Part shown: positions 46,417-57,147 of the stretch, piece by piece
Layout of the letters: every line of letters begins with the position of its first letter
How positions within the stretch are numbered: the first letter of the stretch is position 1
Source: Musa acuminata AAA Group
Taxonomy: Eukaryota; Streptophyta; Magnoliopsida; Zingiberales; Musaceae
Direction: 5' to 3'
NCBI RefSeq assembly: GCF_036884655.1
Contig: NC_088340.1
Coordinates: 9,504,501-9,568,500 of the forward strand
Length of the DNA stretch: 64,000 bases
Notes under the pieces: generated by a model
The model's database searches: none
What the model was told of the DNA's origin: nothing
Seen by the model: the letters and a program-made list of their open reading frames with translations, nothing else
Made by a program: the position numbers and the translations under genes

Positions 46417-47805
46417 TCACAATTCGAACTCGTCATCCAGCCTGAGCGCCTCGGCGGCAGCCTCCTCCTCGTCGTCGTCGTCAATCGCAAGGTAAGGGTT
46501 GTGCGCCTCGGGCCTGAACCTGAAGCCGGTGAAGATATAGAAAGCGAGGGTGGCAAGCTCCCCAGCCAGCACGCTGGTCCACAGGTACCGGTAGGAGGTT
46601 ATGGTGACGAGGGCGTAGACCACCACTCTGGTGAAGTAGATGTAGCAGATGACGACGACGTAGTACTGGCGGAACAGGGTGAGCTTCATGAGGTTGACGG
46701 CCGCCTTGCCGTCAGTCCTGGCGGCCTCTCGTAGGTTCTTGATGGACCAGACGATGGGGAAGAGGACGGCGCAGCAGCAGATAACGTCGACGAGTAGGAA
46801 GACCTGCTTCCAGGTGATCCAGTCGCGGGCGTAGGGTCCCGATTCGTCGATGGCGACCTGGGCTATGTTGGCGACGACCTGGAGGGGGATGACGGCCATG
46901 AGCACCTTTTTCTCGCGGTCCTGGAGGTAGGGCTTGAGGAAGGACCAGCCGGTGCCGATGAGGACGATGAGGGTGAAGAGGGAGATCCCCTTGAGAAAGC
47001 TGAAGATGTAGAAGAGGACGTCCCAGCCGTGAGCAGAGCCGGTGCGCTCTATGTAGGACTTGTCCTCGGCCTCGCAGAGGAGGTTGAAGGCCTTGAGGAC
47101 GACGACAGCGAGCATGAAGTAGTGAATGCCGAAGGTGGCGCGGCGCCTGCGGAGGAGGACGGCGGCCCAGATGGTGGCCAGGGCAGCGTAGGCGAAGAAA
47201 AGGAGGGAGTAGACGAGGGGCAGGGCGGCGGCGCCGGCGGAGAGATAGGCGCGACGGGAGGGATCGAAGGGGTCGGGGCGGTTGAACATGGCGGAGCGGA
47301 CGGACATGGAGACGCGGAGCTGGGGGAGGCAGTTGGCGAAGACAAGGGTGAACTGGCCGGGGCTGTCGGTGAGGTTAAGGGCGAGGCGGAATGTGGAGGC
47401 GCGGGCGACGGCAACGCCGGACGGGTTGGGCGGGGGGAGGAGGCGATCGAAGGAATAGACGACGCGGACGAGGTCGGACTGGAGGGCGCAGGTGATGTCG
47501 AGGTCCTGCAACTGGCGGAGGACGTGCAGCCAGGCGTCCCGGGTGCAGAGGAAGAATCCAAGCTGCGACAAGTCCATGTCGCCCGCGGCCGCCGCCGTCG
47601 ATTCCAATGCGGAAGAGAAGGCGATGCCGGTGACATTGAGCTCCAGGCCGCCCCACCGGGTAAACCCGAACTCGTCGAAAGGGATGATGGACCGCGCGTC
47701 CGACCACACCTCCATCTCCCGGATCTCAGCCCTCACCGCCCAAATCCACGACAACATGATCATCATCGCCAACACCAATGCTTTCGCCTCCATCGCCATT
47801 CTCAC
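46417..47805 (-). CDS. CAND7: Lung seven-transmembrane family protein, CAND7-like
   Basis: An intronless frame of 462 residues. An N-terminal signal peptide (hydrophobic MIMLSWIWAVRA) precedes a lumenal domain to about residue 205, then seven hydrophobic segments (LPLVYSLLFFAYAALATIW, HYFMLAVVVLKAFNLL, DVLFYIFSFLKGISLFTLIV, a fourth near VLMAVIPLQVVANIA, VFLLVDVICCCAVLF, YYVVVICYIYFTRVVVYA, LATLAFYIFTGF). The acidic tail ends DDEFEL. The pattern matches PF06814 (GPR107/GPR108/TMEM87-type), of which plant members are CANDIDATE G-PROTEIN COUPLED RECEPTOR 6/7. Animal relatives work at the Golgi in trafficking, and that is a likely site here. G-protein coupling in plants is not firmly shown. The second ATG (residue 5) is an alternative start. 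Confidence 0.9.
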   Translation of the reverse strand: MRMAMEAKALVLAMMIMLSWIWAVRAEIREMEVWSDARSIIPFDEFGFTRWGGLELNVTGIAFSSALESTAAAAGDMDLSQLGFFLCTRDAWLHVLRQLQDLDITCALQSDLVRVVYSFDRLLPPPNPSGVAVARASTFRLALNLTDSPGQFTLVFANCLPQLRVSMSVRSAMFNRPDPFDPSRRAYLSAGAAALPLVYSLLFFAYAALATIWAAVLLRRRRATFGIHYFMLAVVVLKAFNLLCEAEDKSYIERTGSAHGWDVLFYIFSFLKGISLFTLIVLIGTGWSFLKPYLQDREKKVLMAVIPLQVVANIAQVAIDESGPYARDWITWKQVFLLVDVICCCAVLFPIVWSIKNLREAARTDGKAAVNLMKLTLFRQYYVVVICYIYFTRVVVYALVTITSYRYLWTSVLAGELATLAFYIFTGFRFRPEAHNPYLAIDDDDEEEAAAEALRLDDEFEL

Positions 47806-48932
47806 CTCCTCTCTCGATTCCTAGATCTCAATTTCTTCTCCTCGCCCCCTGGTCGCCGATGGAGGTCTCGGTATAGGCGAAGAGGAAGAAGGGAAAGGAG
47901 CGGAGCGGAGAGGAGAGAGATCCGAAGAACGACTTTCACACGTTGGGAAGGCGTTATTCGACGGCGATGCTTGGCTTTATCAAGGTAGGTGCGGTTGCAA
48001 CGTTAACGAATCGAATCCGTCGGGGAACGCTGCGAGCAATCAATCCAAATTACCAAACGGGCGCTGTGTCGGTGGAAGGCCGAGTGGTTGCTTCGTGGGC
48101 TTTGACCGACCCTCGTTTTGTACTCCCGAGGAGGAATCCACGGAATTGTTTGGATTTTTTTTGACTATTTGATTGAGTTTTACTTGATCGGTAGAATCGA
48201 ATACCATAAATAATGATAATATTATCTTTGGTTGACATGTTGACTTACCTTTTGATTTAAGCTTCGGCTCATCGATTGCAGTGAGAACGTTGACATCAAT
48301 CACCACCCACATGTAGGGCTATAAATGATTCCAAGTAAAAGGAGTTAAGATTGACGTATATTCAATCCCATTAAGAGTCCAGATGACTAAATTACGACTT
48401 TGACATATCTTATTCAAAATGCGTATGATTCAAAATACTTAAACTTATAATATCGATCGATACAATCTCTCAAACGAAATGTTTGTTTTATTTAAGATGT
48501 CTAAAGACATGTTTTCATACAACTCAAAAGCAAGTCACTTCCAAATTGTTCTTTGTGGCACGGTAGCACTACAAATTGGGTTACACGAACATTGTTATGG
48601 ACTTGTGACTGGTCTCTATGGCCAGAATTCTTGTACATATTTTGTATCAATTAGGAAGATCCTAATAAGAACATATACACAAAGTAATATGCTATCTCAT
48701 CTCGTCATCTTTGATAACATGGCCTAACTTGGAAAATGTGTTTTTGTGAAACAGATTTCCATATCTTCTGAATAGTAAGTTTCGCTTGCTTTTCCATCTC
48801 GTCATCTTCGGAAGAACATCCGACCGCAAGGTATGAAAACAGATATTTGAAGATTAAAACATATGCAGAACAAACTGAATGAACTTGAAAGGTTGATAAC
48901 GAAAAGCTGACCTATTTAGGCTTCTATGTTCT
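47806..48932. other. Intergenic; CAND7-like 5'UTR and D27L1 3' flank
   Basis: No supported coding. The first 150 bp are purine-rich on the plus strand and probably hold the CAND7-like leader. Confidence 0.45.
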
Positions 48933-51076
48933 TCATTGTAGTTTAGGACAGACTGGAGAGTTGGTGTTGGCCACAGAACCTGCAAAAATGCCTCATGTTC
49001 AGAATGCTGAATTCAAGTGTTTTCATTTGGTTTGATGATGTATTTGACGTACACATATCAGCGTAGCAAGGCTGCTTTGAAACAGCATCTTCTTCAAAGA
49101 GAGGAGGAACCTGACCATACACCATTTCACAGCTCATATCCTCGAAATCTGCAGAAACGTCACAAGTAGAACATTGTCACCTAAGTTAACCGCTGCTAAT
49201 TACCAAAAATTGCAAAAATGACCATCAGCAATCAAAAAATAAATTACTGATAGGGCATAATGAAGACAAGAAGAGGCCCATTCGTCATGATGCTGCCAAT
49301 CGATTCACCAAGACAATAACAATGTCACTCAGAGTTCGTAGACACTTATTACGTTCAACCATTTCAACGAACAACTAAGCGAGGATAGAGCTTAAGAAAC
49401 TGTGGCAACAGGAACTTTAACAAATAATAAGTACCTTAATCAAGTGAAATGTTAAACTGTAGTTCATATATGATTAAAGATTTCTGTATATAATGATATA
49501 GGCTGTTTCATGAAGATCATCGAGAACAGAAACTAGCAAATGGAAAGACAGGCTGTATGCAACTAACAAAATATGTGGAGAAGCTTTGCATACTTGGATT
49601 CATAGTTAAGGGAAGCCCAAATTCGTTTGTAAAAAAATCTTGAGTTGGCAACTTGCACATGTTCACACACATCCCAACGCATCCACTGTTCTCCAAGTAC
49701 CTACACAGAAGCATAATGACAACTAAAAAATGTCTTCTTTAACTTATCGGTATGAGTAGATCGCATGTTCTGAGTTCTCATAGCTATTTCTATCATATGG
49801 TCTCTAAAGATTGGAATGAACAAACACTAATAAAATCCAATAGAGAAATTATGTTTCAGCTGAGAGAAGCACACCTGCACTTCTTTATTTGTACTCCGCT
49901 TCTTTGTTTCACACCGTTGACTTCCACTTCAATAACCTGAGGAAAATACTGAGTGCTCAGTAAAACTACTAGCACATATGCACAACTGCAATAAGAATTT
50001 AACTCTGCTCATGTAAATATTTCTAATACCATCATACATTCAACTTCATACACTTGGAAAATGGTAATCAAGATAGCTTGTCATAAGTGAGGGTTTTCAG
50101 ACCACTGTAGAAGCAGATGTAACAAAGTTATTATGTTACCCAGAGCAGTAGTCATAATTCTAGTAGCATATTCAGTCCCAGATGCATGAATTCGAACAAA
50201 CTATTAATGCTGATTTCACATGGTGGTTGTTAAGGATCTCACTTATATCGAAAAAATTTTCAAAAACAAGAAGCAATTATATTGACTATTGAACCTCCAA
50301 GAAAATGTTCGCAAGAAACATAACATATTCCATATCTAAATTTTTAACAAGAAATCATAAGTACCTCAGATGGTCCAACTAACCAGTGAAAGAATGGCAC
50401 TGTCAAGGCAGCATTAAATTCAGCTGCCCATCTTGTAGGAGGAAACAATTTTCTGAACTGCAATCAGTCAAATAAACCAATAAGTACTGTTCACCATTCC
50501 AACAGAACCAGTGCTAATTCTCTAGCACACTCTCTCTGAAAATAGTTCATGTATTAAAAGCGAGCTTAGGAGAAAGCAACTATCCATATTTTCTGCTAAA
50601 ACTACTAGAATAACATTTCCTATCCTAAACTTAATTAGCAATCTATGCAAAGAAGGCGGGGTGCCAGTGGAACAACTAAACTCTAGCCTTTTGTCAATCA
50701 AAATCATCTTTGGCACCTGAGCTGGAGCACCAGGGGGCAACATGGATAGGAGAACCTCCCTCACCACCTCCTGCTGCTGTTTTCTGGATCTTCCTATCAT
50801 CACCCTCTTTGAAACATCCACAAATCTTTCGTAGTCCATATCCCAGAGAGCATTTTTTTTCTTCGACACTTCACTGGTGGCGAACTTCTCCATCTTCCGA
50901 GCAAAGAGAGACATGAATAATTTCTCAAAGAGCCCATCTTTATACTGTGTCTTCTGTCCCATTGGTGCCGGAACACCTGCTGGCTCGGCTATCCCTGCAC
51001 AACGAATAGAATAACTGCGTCCGCCACGCCATTTTGTGACAGGAAGCTTGGCAGTGGGCATACACAACAGTTCCAT
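48933..51076 (-). CDS. D27L1: Plastid beta-carotene isomerase, D27-LIKE1
   Basis: Six exons on the minus strand (51076-50717, 50457-50365, 49936-49875, 49700-49594, 49148-49053, 48979-48933) join in frame with GT-AG introns to 254 residues. Landmarks: YERFVDVSKRVM, QQQEVVREVLLSMLPPGAPAQ, FRKLFPPTRWAAEFNAA, VPFFHWLVGPSE, the Cys-rich core CRYLENSGCVGMCVNMCK, LPTQDFFTNEFGLPL, NPNFEDMSCEM, and the end CPKLQ. This is the DWARF27 (DUF4033) family, iron-dependent 9-cis/all-trans carotene isomerases feeding strigolactone or ABA synthesis. The PPGAPAQ-FRKLFPP and FTNEFGLPL wording is that of D27-LIKE1 and not of D27 itself. The N-terminus (about 40 residues, Arg/Ser, few acids) looks like a short chloroplast transit peptide; an upstream exon cannot be excluded. 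Confidence 0.92.
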
Positions 51077-51871
51077 AGCCTATTATCTTGTGAGACTCTC
51101 TGTGAGTATGCACCTAGGTGGATCCTTGCAAATCTGATGCAGATGAGTACAGAGGCTCAACTGCAAGTGTTTCTCCAGATGTTCCATGAAACAAAAAAGC
51201 CATGAGGTACAGATTTGTGAAGGAATTTCCACCATAGAAAAGTAGGATGAGTTTGGGACATGGACCAAAGTCTAGCTGCTACGATGTGAGATTACTGCCG
51301 GTATTTGATGTGAGGCCAGGGAAGGGACAACATGGGCATGTTCCTAACCAATCACTTATGGAATATCCCGGATAGGGAGAGCTATTGCAGCCACAAAGTG
51401 AAAATGGTCAGGACTTAATTGGCATGACACACAGTAACAAGCAACAATTATGAAACATTAGAAAGGGGATTGCAAGATTGTATGTCACCTCTGCAGAGAA
51501 ACTTGTAAATTGTTTATTTCTGTATCATGTTCAGCCTATCTTAGACATTGGGTTTCCAAAGGATTCAAGCCAGATGACACTGAGATTGCTGTTCACAGGA
51601 TTCAAGTCAGCCTAATTCGATTGCAAATGGTAAAGAGAAAATAATAATATAATGAAATTAACATTCACCATAAACCTACTCAGGTAGCATTTAAGATTGA
51701 AATTAGTGGGAAGATCTTCCTCCCAATCCGTTCAAACCATTCTTGCATCTATTTTAGCATATGAGACTGAATAAAACGTAGAAGATTTGTTTCCACTTTG
51801 CAAACTTGAAGTAATGGAAATGTAAACATCCAAACCGCATAAGAGGAAGAGAAAGCGATACACAGCACGGC
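51077..51871. other. Intergenic, no gene seen
   Basis: Probable D27L1 promoter and 3' flank of the next minus-strand gene. No domain-bearing frame. Confidence 0.45.
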
Positions 51872-52417
51872 TTAGTGGTACTGCGATCGCAGCTCTTGGA
51901 CTCGCCTCTCCAACTCATCGATTCGTTGGCCCCAGTCGCTCCTAATCTCTACCGGCCGGACTTGTTGGCCGTGGTCGAAGCCGAAGGCTTCTCCTCCGCC
52001 GTCGGTCGCCGCCCTCTTCCTCCTTTTCTTCTTATCACCCAGCTTCCGCGCCTCTCTCTTCGCGACGGCTTTTTGGAGCGCCTGCAGCACGTCCGACCCC
52101 CTCAGCGCCCCGGTAGCCCCACCGTAGGTTCCCTCGTCCGCGATGTTCGGAGCGGGAGGAGGATCTCGGTCCTCTGGAACGTGGCCCGATCGAAGAGCGG
52201 CGAGCCTCGCCGAGGCAGCAGCCGCCTCCGATGCCCCTACGCCGACCTGCGACCTGACGGCGCGCCGCTCGGGGAGCTTGGCAGCGAAGGCGAGAACGGC
52301 GTCGCGGGGACGGCGGTAGTGAGGGAGGGAGAGAGGGAAGGATCGCGTGGGGGCTGTGGTGACGAGCATCGATGCGGATGCAAAGATCAGATTACGGCGC
52401 AGTCGAGGCGGCAACAA
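51872..52417 (-). CDS. Conserved-looking plant protein, probably plastid-targeted
   Basis: An uninterrupted frame of 181 residues. The first 40 residues are rich in Ser, Arg, Thr and Pro with almost no acids (SMLVTTAPTRSFPLSLPHYR), as in organelle transit peptides. The middle has DEGTYGGATGALRGSDVLQALQKA, followed by a Lys/Arg-rich block (KKKRRKRAA), and the end EIRSDWGQRIDELERRVQELRSQ is a predicted short coiled coil. I do not recognise a named family. Codon use is GC-rich like its neighbours, and the frame is the longest with a sensible composition; the plus-strand frame over the same DNA lacks these features. It could have a further exon at its 5' end. No function is proposed. Confidence 0.62.
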   Translation of the reverse strand: MLPPRLRRNLIFASASMLVTTAPTRSFPLSLPHYRRPRDAVLAFAAKLPERRAVRSQVGVGASEAAAASARLAALRSGHVPEDRDPPPAPNIADEGTYGGATGALRGSDVLQALQKAVAKREARKLGDKKKRRKRAATDGGGEAFGFDHGQQVRPVEIRSDWGQRIDELERRVQELRSQYH

Positions 52418-52812
52418 AGCCCAATTGGTTTTGAGACAAGTGATTTGAGGAAGGCAAGGCCATGGGCTCCACCCGTCACATCATGGCCCACCAATCCAAC
52501 CCACAGGAAACCATCACCACCGATCAGCCATCTAAGGATGATATCATCGTCTTCCACGATAATATATCAAATTCTTCAAGACAGTAGTACCTCTCATTCA
52601 TACAACCGAAACAAGTATAGCTACAGAGTTTAGCATCAACTCAACTTGCCATAACATTGCAGCATGATTAACCATACAAGACGAAACGAAGATTGCATTA
52701 CAAGAGGGTGAAGTTGACACACCATCATCAACTCTGTCGACTAAGCGGCGACCCAAACTATGAACAAAGGTAACAGCAACCGAGCCCTATCAACTATCTA
52801 TCTACAGGATCA

Positions 52813-53553
52813 TCAAGCCGTGGTCTTCCTCGCTTTCTTGGAAGCCGGGGATCTGATGGACTTGGGCTGCTTCGGTTTCGGAGCAGCGGCCATCTTCGCC
52901 TTCTTGACCCCGGTTCTCTTCCCCTTGGAAGAAGGTTTCGTGGCTTTATTTGTAGCATCAGCAGAAGCCCTTGTCCTCCTTGCAGCTTCGTTCGGCTTCT
53001 TCGTCTCCTTCACAGGCTTCCTCTCGTCCTTCTTCTGTTTCTTCTTCTCATCCTTCTTTCCGACTTCCGCTAGCTTGAAGGAAGCCTTCACCTTTACAAG
53101 CTTCCCCTTTGCTGTAAAATTCCTTAATTGGACGGCCAAGACCTTCTTGTAGTTCGGCGTCAGCACTCCCTTGTGCTTCTCCTCCATGAATTTGGCAATA
53201 GCGTAAGCACTCGATCCAGTCTTCTCGTTCAGCGCTAATATGGCCTCCTTGATCATCTAATTACCAGCAGAATATAATCAGAATCTAATTTCGTACACAG
53301 GAAACGCTAAATAGATTAAAGGCAGAAAAGTGAGGGTTTTAACCTCGAAATAAGGCGGGTGAGACGGTGTGGAAGGCTTTGAACCCTTAGGCTTCTTCTC
53401 CTTGGGGGCTTTCGGGGCCCTCACCTTCTTCTCCTTTCCTGTCTTCTCCTCGACGGGCTTGGAGTCGACGGGGGCCTCCGCCACCGGCTCCTCCTCGACG
53501 GCGGGGGCTGCTGCTGCAGCTACGACGACCTCAGCTCCTTCCTCAGCGGACAT
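52813..53553 (-). CDS. H1: Linker histone H1
   Basis: Two exons, 53553-53344 and 53256-52813, GT-AG, join HPPYFE/MIKEAI to a 217-residue protein. The N-tail is Ala/Glu/Lys-rich. The globular winged-helix H15 domain runs from about SHPPYFE-MIKEAILAL to KASFKL (about residues 64-130) with KTGSSAYAIAKFMEEKHK and KVLAVQLRNFTAKGKL. The C-tail is Lys/Ala/Pro-rich and ends KKARKTTA. It binds the nucleosome dyad and linker DNA in the nucleus. The intron within the globular domain is at the usual position in plant H1 genes. Total size is in the range of the smaller, stress-type H1.3-like variants; which variant is not decided. Confidence 0.95.
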
Positions 53554-53859
53554 GGCTACCGACGCTTACGCCGCACCACCTTTCACACACCTGGGTTCTA
53601 ATCTAATCCGGCGAAGAGTGAGGGGGTTCGGAAGTGGCATCTTATAGTCGGGCAAAAGGGCAGGGGAGGAGGCGATCGAAGGCTGCAATTGGTGCAGAGA
53701 GGACGCACACGGATCGGTTCCTTTTCTCCTGCATCCCAACCGTCCAGGTATCCTTTGAGAGCGATCGGGATAGCATTCGCTGTGAGTTTCCAGAACGAGC
53801 GATTTGTTTCTTTGGGCGGTGTGTATCTTTGGTCATTTCCTGTCTCACATTGGAAGACT

Positions 53860-54870
53860 GACCTTTTTTTATATATATTTTTAACAATATATTTGGTAAT
53901 CTTTAAATAATATATTTGGTAATTTTTATGATCACAAAGATTATGTATGATTGATTATACATGCATCATTGCTCATTATTTCTTTTAACAACGTCCTTAT
54001 CTTAATTTATATTCTTCAAAAAATACATTTAAATATTTGTTTTAAAAAAATATCTTGAATTCATCATAAAAAAAATTTAAGACAATTATGGTTAGAATCA
54101 TATTCCAATAAATTTTGAAATATTTGTTAATAAATATCCTAAAATTATCTAAAAAAACATTACTAATTTAAAAATAAATTCAGTATAATTTAATTTAATT
54201 TTAAATATAATTTAATGTAAGTTTGAGTGTAACTGAGTCCCCTTCAACTAAACAAACTCAAACTTTCACAAAATTACATAGTCATAATTATAAAATGATT
54301 AATATTAACTTTTATATTTTTAAGATTTTATGATATTTAATTATGGAAGTAGAAAATATTTTGGATAGATTTTATGATTTAATTCAATTCTGAGTGTAAA
54401 TGTGGCAACTTCAACCAAACTAACTTAAACTTTCACTTATCTGTCTTGCTATGTTTATAAAATGATTAATAATATATATTTTTTATTTTTAAAATAATTT
54501 TATAATATTTAATTATTAAAATATAAAAATTGAATATATTTTGTTATCATGTGTAACTTATTCTAACTAAGTCAAATTTGACTAAATAAAATAAAATAAT
54601 TATAAAATCACTAAATCAATTTAATTTTTTTTAAATTAAATTTTATATTTATATTCATGAAATAAAAATGATATCATTCGACAAAAAAGTTAATAATGAG
54701 TAATTTATCAAATAATCTTAAATCTTGATAGATTACTGGTGCGCCGTGCCAAAGACCAGCCTATAGATTCGAAATGGGCTACAAGATTAGGCCCTTAGGC
54801 CCGTGAACACCTTCTACATCGTTAAATATGAAACGACCGCTCATGTTGTGTACATGCGAAATGGTGTTTG
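53860..54870. other. AT-rich intergenic DNA, no gene seen
   Basis: Very AT-rich. The phrases 'ttcaactaaacaaactcaaactttcac' (54245) and 'ttcaaccaaactaacttaaactttcac' (54411) recur about 166 bp apart, with similar DNA between, so a diverged tandem repeat is likely. Confidence 0.5.
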
Positions 54871-54875
54871 TGCGC

Positions 54876-54882
54876 TATATAA
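54876..54882 (+). promoter_or_regulatory. TATA box of the PPR gene
   Basis: TATATAA about 85 bp upstream of the PPR start codon, a normal spacing. Confidence 0.55.
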
Positions 54883-54964
54883 TCGCGAAGGCCATCGTTG
54901 ACGGCCAGAAGCGCTCGCTGGTATCGCTCGGTAGTCGACTTAGACATGCCTGACCAAGTCTTGA

Positions 54965-56866
54965 ATGGGCCGGAATGTCTCGACGGAGCGGCGGTATCTC
55001 ATCTCCACCACGTCATGGCTGGTCCGTCTCGCGCGATCCGGGCGGATCTCGGCCGCTCGCAAGCTGTTCGACGATATGCTCGAGAGGGACACGGTCGCGT
55101 GGAACGCGATGCTCACCGCCTACTTCCACTCGAGCCGCCCCCTTCAGACGCTTACCCTCTTCTCCCACATGCGATCCTGTGGTCCGCCACCCGACCCCTT
55201 CTCCTTCACCGCGGTCGTCGCCGCCGCTGCCGAGCTCCGCGATCTTCGCTGCGGCAGGAAGCTCCATGCCCTCCTGTTCCGCGTCGGCCTTCTCTCCTCC
55301 CTGCCCGTCTCCAATTCACTCATCGACATGTACGGCAAGTGCTCGCGCCCGGCGGACGCTGCGCGGGTCTTCGAGGGAATGGAGGAGCGGAACGAGGTCT
55401 CCTGGTGCTCGTTCCTTCACGCCTACGTCAACTCCGGGCAAGGAAAAGATGCGCACGAGTTGTTCGTCGCCATGCCGCTTAAGACGACCGTCGCGTGGAA
55501 TGTGCTGATGGTGAGATATGCTCAGCTGCGCGAAAGCGAGTCGTGTCTCCAGCTCTTTAGGGAGATGCAGATGCGTGGATCCGAGGGCGACGCGACGACA
55601 TTCGCGAGCCTCATCAACGCATGCTCTGAGATGGCGAGTCCGCGGTTTGGCTGTATGGTTCATGCTGTCACAGTCCGACGAGGATGGAACGATGCGACCG
55701 AAGTCAATAATTCGATGCTGAGCTTGTATGCAAATTTCGGCTTTCACGAGGATGCATTGAAGATCTTCGAATGCATGGTTTCTCCAACTGTGATCTCGTG
55801 GAATGCAATGATCGACGCTAGCATCAAGATTGGCGACGTGCAAGGGGCTCTTTCGTTGTTCCGAAGGGCACCCGAGACCAACATTGTCTCGTGGACGACA
55901 ATGATCGCAGGGTTCGCGAGGAGGGGATACGGTGAGGAGGCTCTTGCCTTCTTCGTGGACATGGCGAGGAACTCACTTGGGCCCGACGATTTCACTTACG
56001 GAGCTGCGCTGCACGCTTGTGCTGTCATGGCAGTTCTGGGGAATGGAAGGATGGTCCATTGCTGTGCTATCCGAAGCGGCTTTGATGAGTACCTTTATGT
56101 GGCCAATGGCCTGGTGAACATGTACGCCAAATGCGGCGACATCGATAGCTCGAGCAAAGTGTTCGACGGCATCCGCGAGAAGGATTTGGTATCCTGGAAC
56201 GCTATGTTGTTGGGTTATGCATTGCATGGGTGGCCTTCGGGGGCTTTCCAAGTGTTCGACAAAATGTCGGCACATTATGTTAGACCTGACAAGGTTACCT
56301 TCATGGGTTTGCTGATGGCATGCAGCCACTCGGGCCTCGTCGAGCAGGGAAGAGCCGTCTTCGAGATGATGGAGTCGGTCCACGGACTGCGACCAGATGC
56401 AGAACACGTGACCTGCGTCGTCGACATGGTCGGGAGAGCTGGATGGCTGAAAGAGGCTACTGCGCTGCTCGAGAGCTGCTCGAAGGCTGTTGACGTCGGG
56501 ATCGCGAGCTCATCCGAGGCTCTACTTAGTGCATGCGCAACTAGAGGAGATGTTAGCGTCGGGAGGAATGTGGGGAAGGATTTGATCGATCTAGCGCCTC
56601 AGAAGGAGGCAGGCTACGTGATGCTGTCCAACTTGTACTGTGTCGATGGGCAATGGAAAGAAGCAGAGAAGGTGAGGCGGGCTATGATCGAGCGAGGGGT
56701 GAAGAAGTCTCCTGGTTGTAGCTGGATTCAAACGAGGGACATGCTTGCGGTGTTTGTGTCAGGGAGCCAATCTCCCGATGGACTGGCAGATGTGCGTGAC
56801 ACGTTAGAGTTGTTAGGCGCCGAAATGAGAAATCCTACTACCGTTTGGTCGAGCGGTGAATTGTGA
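54965..56866 (+). CDS. PLS-class pentatricopeptide repeat protein, E type
   Basis: An intronless frame of 633 residues. Successive PPR units are visible by recurring AWNAM/SWNAM, G.EEAL.FF and PD.FTF(..L.AC) phrases from about residue 18 to 500, in P-L-S order. An E motif follows (YVMLSNLYCVDGQWKEAEKVRRAMIERGVKKSPGCSWI). There is no DYW cytidine-deaminase domain: the protein ends soon after E/E+. Such proteins bind organellar RNA and recruit editing deaminases in trans, usually in mitochondria. The overall wording, including LESCLQLF-like and NIVSWTTMIAGF segments, resembles the group of Arabidopsis At2g36980, annotated mitochondrial; orthology is inference. The N-terminus is short and Arg/Ser-rich, compatible with targeting. 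GC-rich codons and lack of introns fit the family. Confidence 0.93.
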   Translation: MGRNVSTERRYLISTTSWLVRLARSGRISAARKLFDDMLERDTVAWNAMLTAYFHSSRPLQTLTLFSHMRSCGPPPDPFSFTAVVAAAAELRDLRCGRKLHALLFRVGLLSSLPVSNSLIDMYGKCSRPADAARVFEGMEERNEVSWCSFLHAYVNSGQGKDAHELFVAMPLKTTVAWNVLMVRYAQLRESESCLQLFREMQMRGSEGDATTFASLINACSEMASPRFGCMVHAVTVRRGWNDATEVNNSMLSLYANFGFHEDALKIFECMVSPTVISWNAMIDASIKIGDVQGALSLFRRAPETNIVSWTTMIAGFARRGYGEEALAFFVDMARNSLGPDDFTYGAALHACAVMAVLGNGRMVHCCAIRSGFDEYLYVANGLVNMYAKCGDIDSSSKVFDGIREKDLVSWNAMLLGYALHGWPSGAFQVFDKMSAHYVRPDKVTFMGLLMACSHSGLVEQGRAVFEMMESVHGLRPDAEHVTCVVDMVGRAGWLKEATALLESCSKAVDVGIASSSEALLSACATRGDVSVGRNVGKDLIDLAPQKEAGYVMLSNLYCVDGQWKEAEKVRRAMIERGVKKSPGCSWIQTRDMLAVFVSGSQSPDGLADVRDTLELLGAEMRNPTTVWSSGEL

Positions 56867-57116
56867 TGTAACATTACGAATTAAAAGCCGGAGAGATTGT
56901 GATGCATGGATTCGATCAGTCCTTTTCTATAATATCAACGCATATGGGTAGGAAATTCCCGTAGGCGTTTCTTTTGGCTATTTTATGAGATTCTCCCGGA
57001 TGGCTTGCACGATACCTGATTTCCATGTGTGTGCAGCACGAAGAGGCATCACGGAACATATGCTTTGACCATGAGAACCATCCAGAACTTTGCACATGCG
57101 TTTGCTTACAGAACCA

Positions 57117-57147
<31 letters not shown>

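Noticed and set aside
47029..47988. 319-residue plus-strand frame
   Set aside because: Antisense of the CAND7-like coding region; its Gly/Glu-rich composition is that of an antisense shadow.
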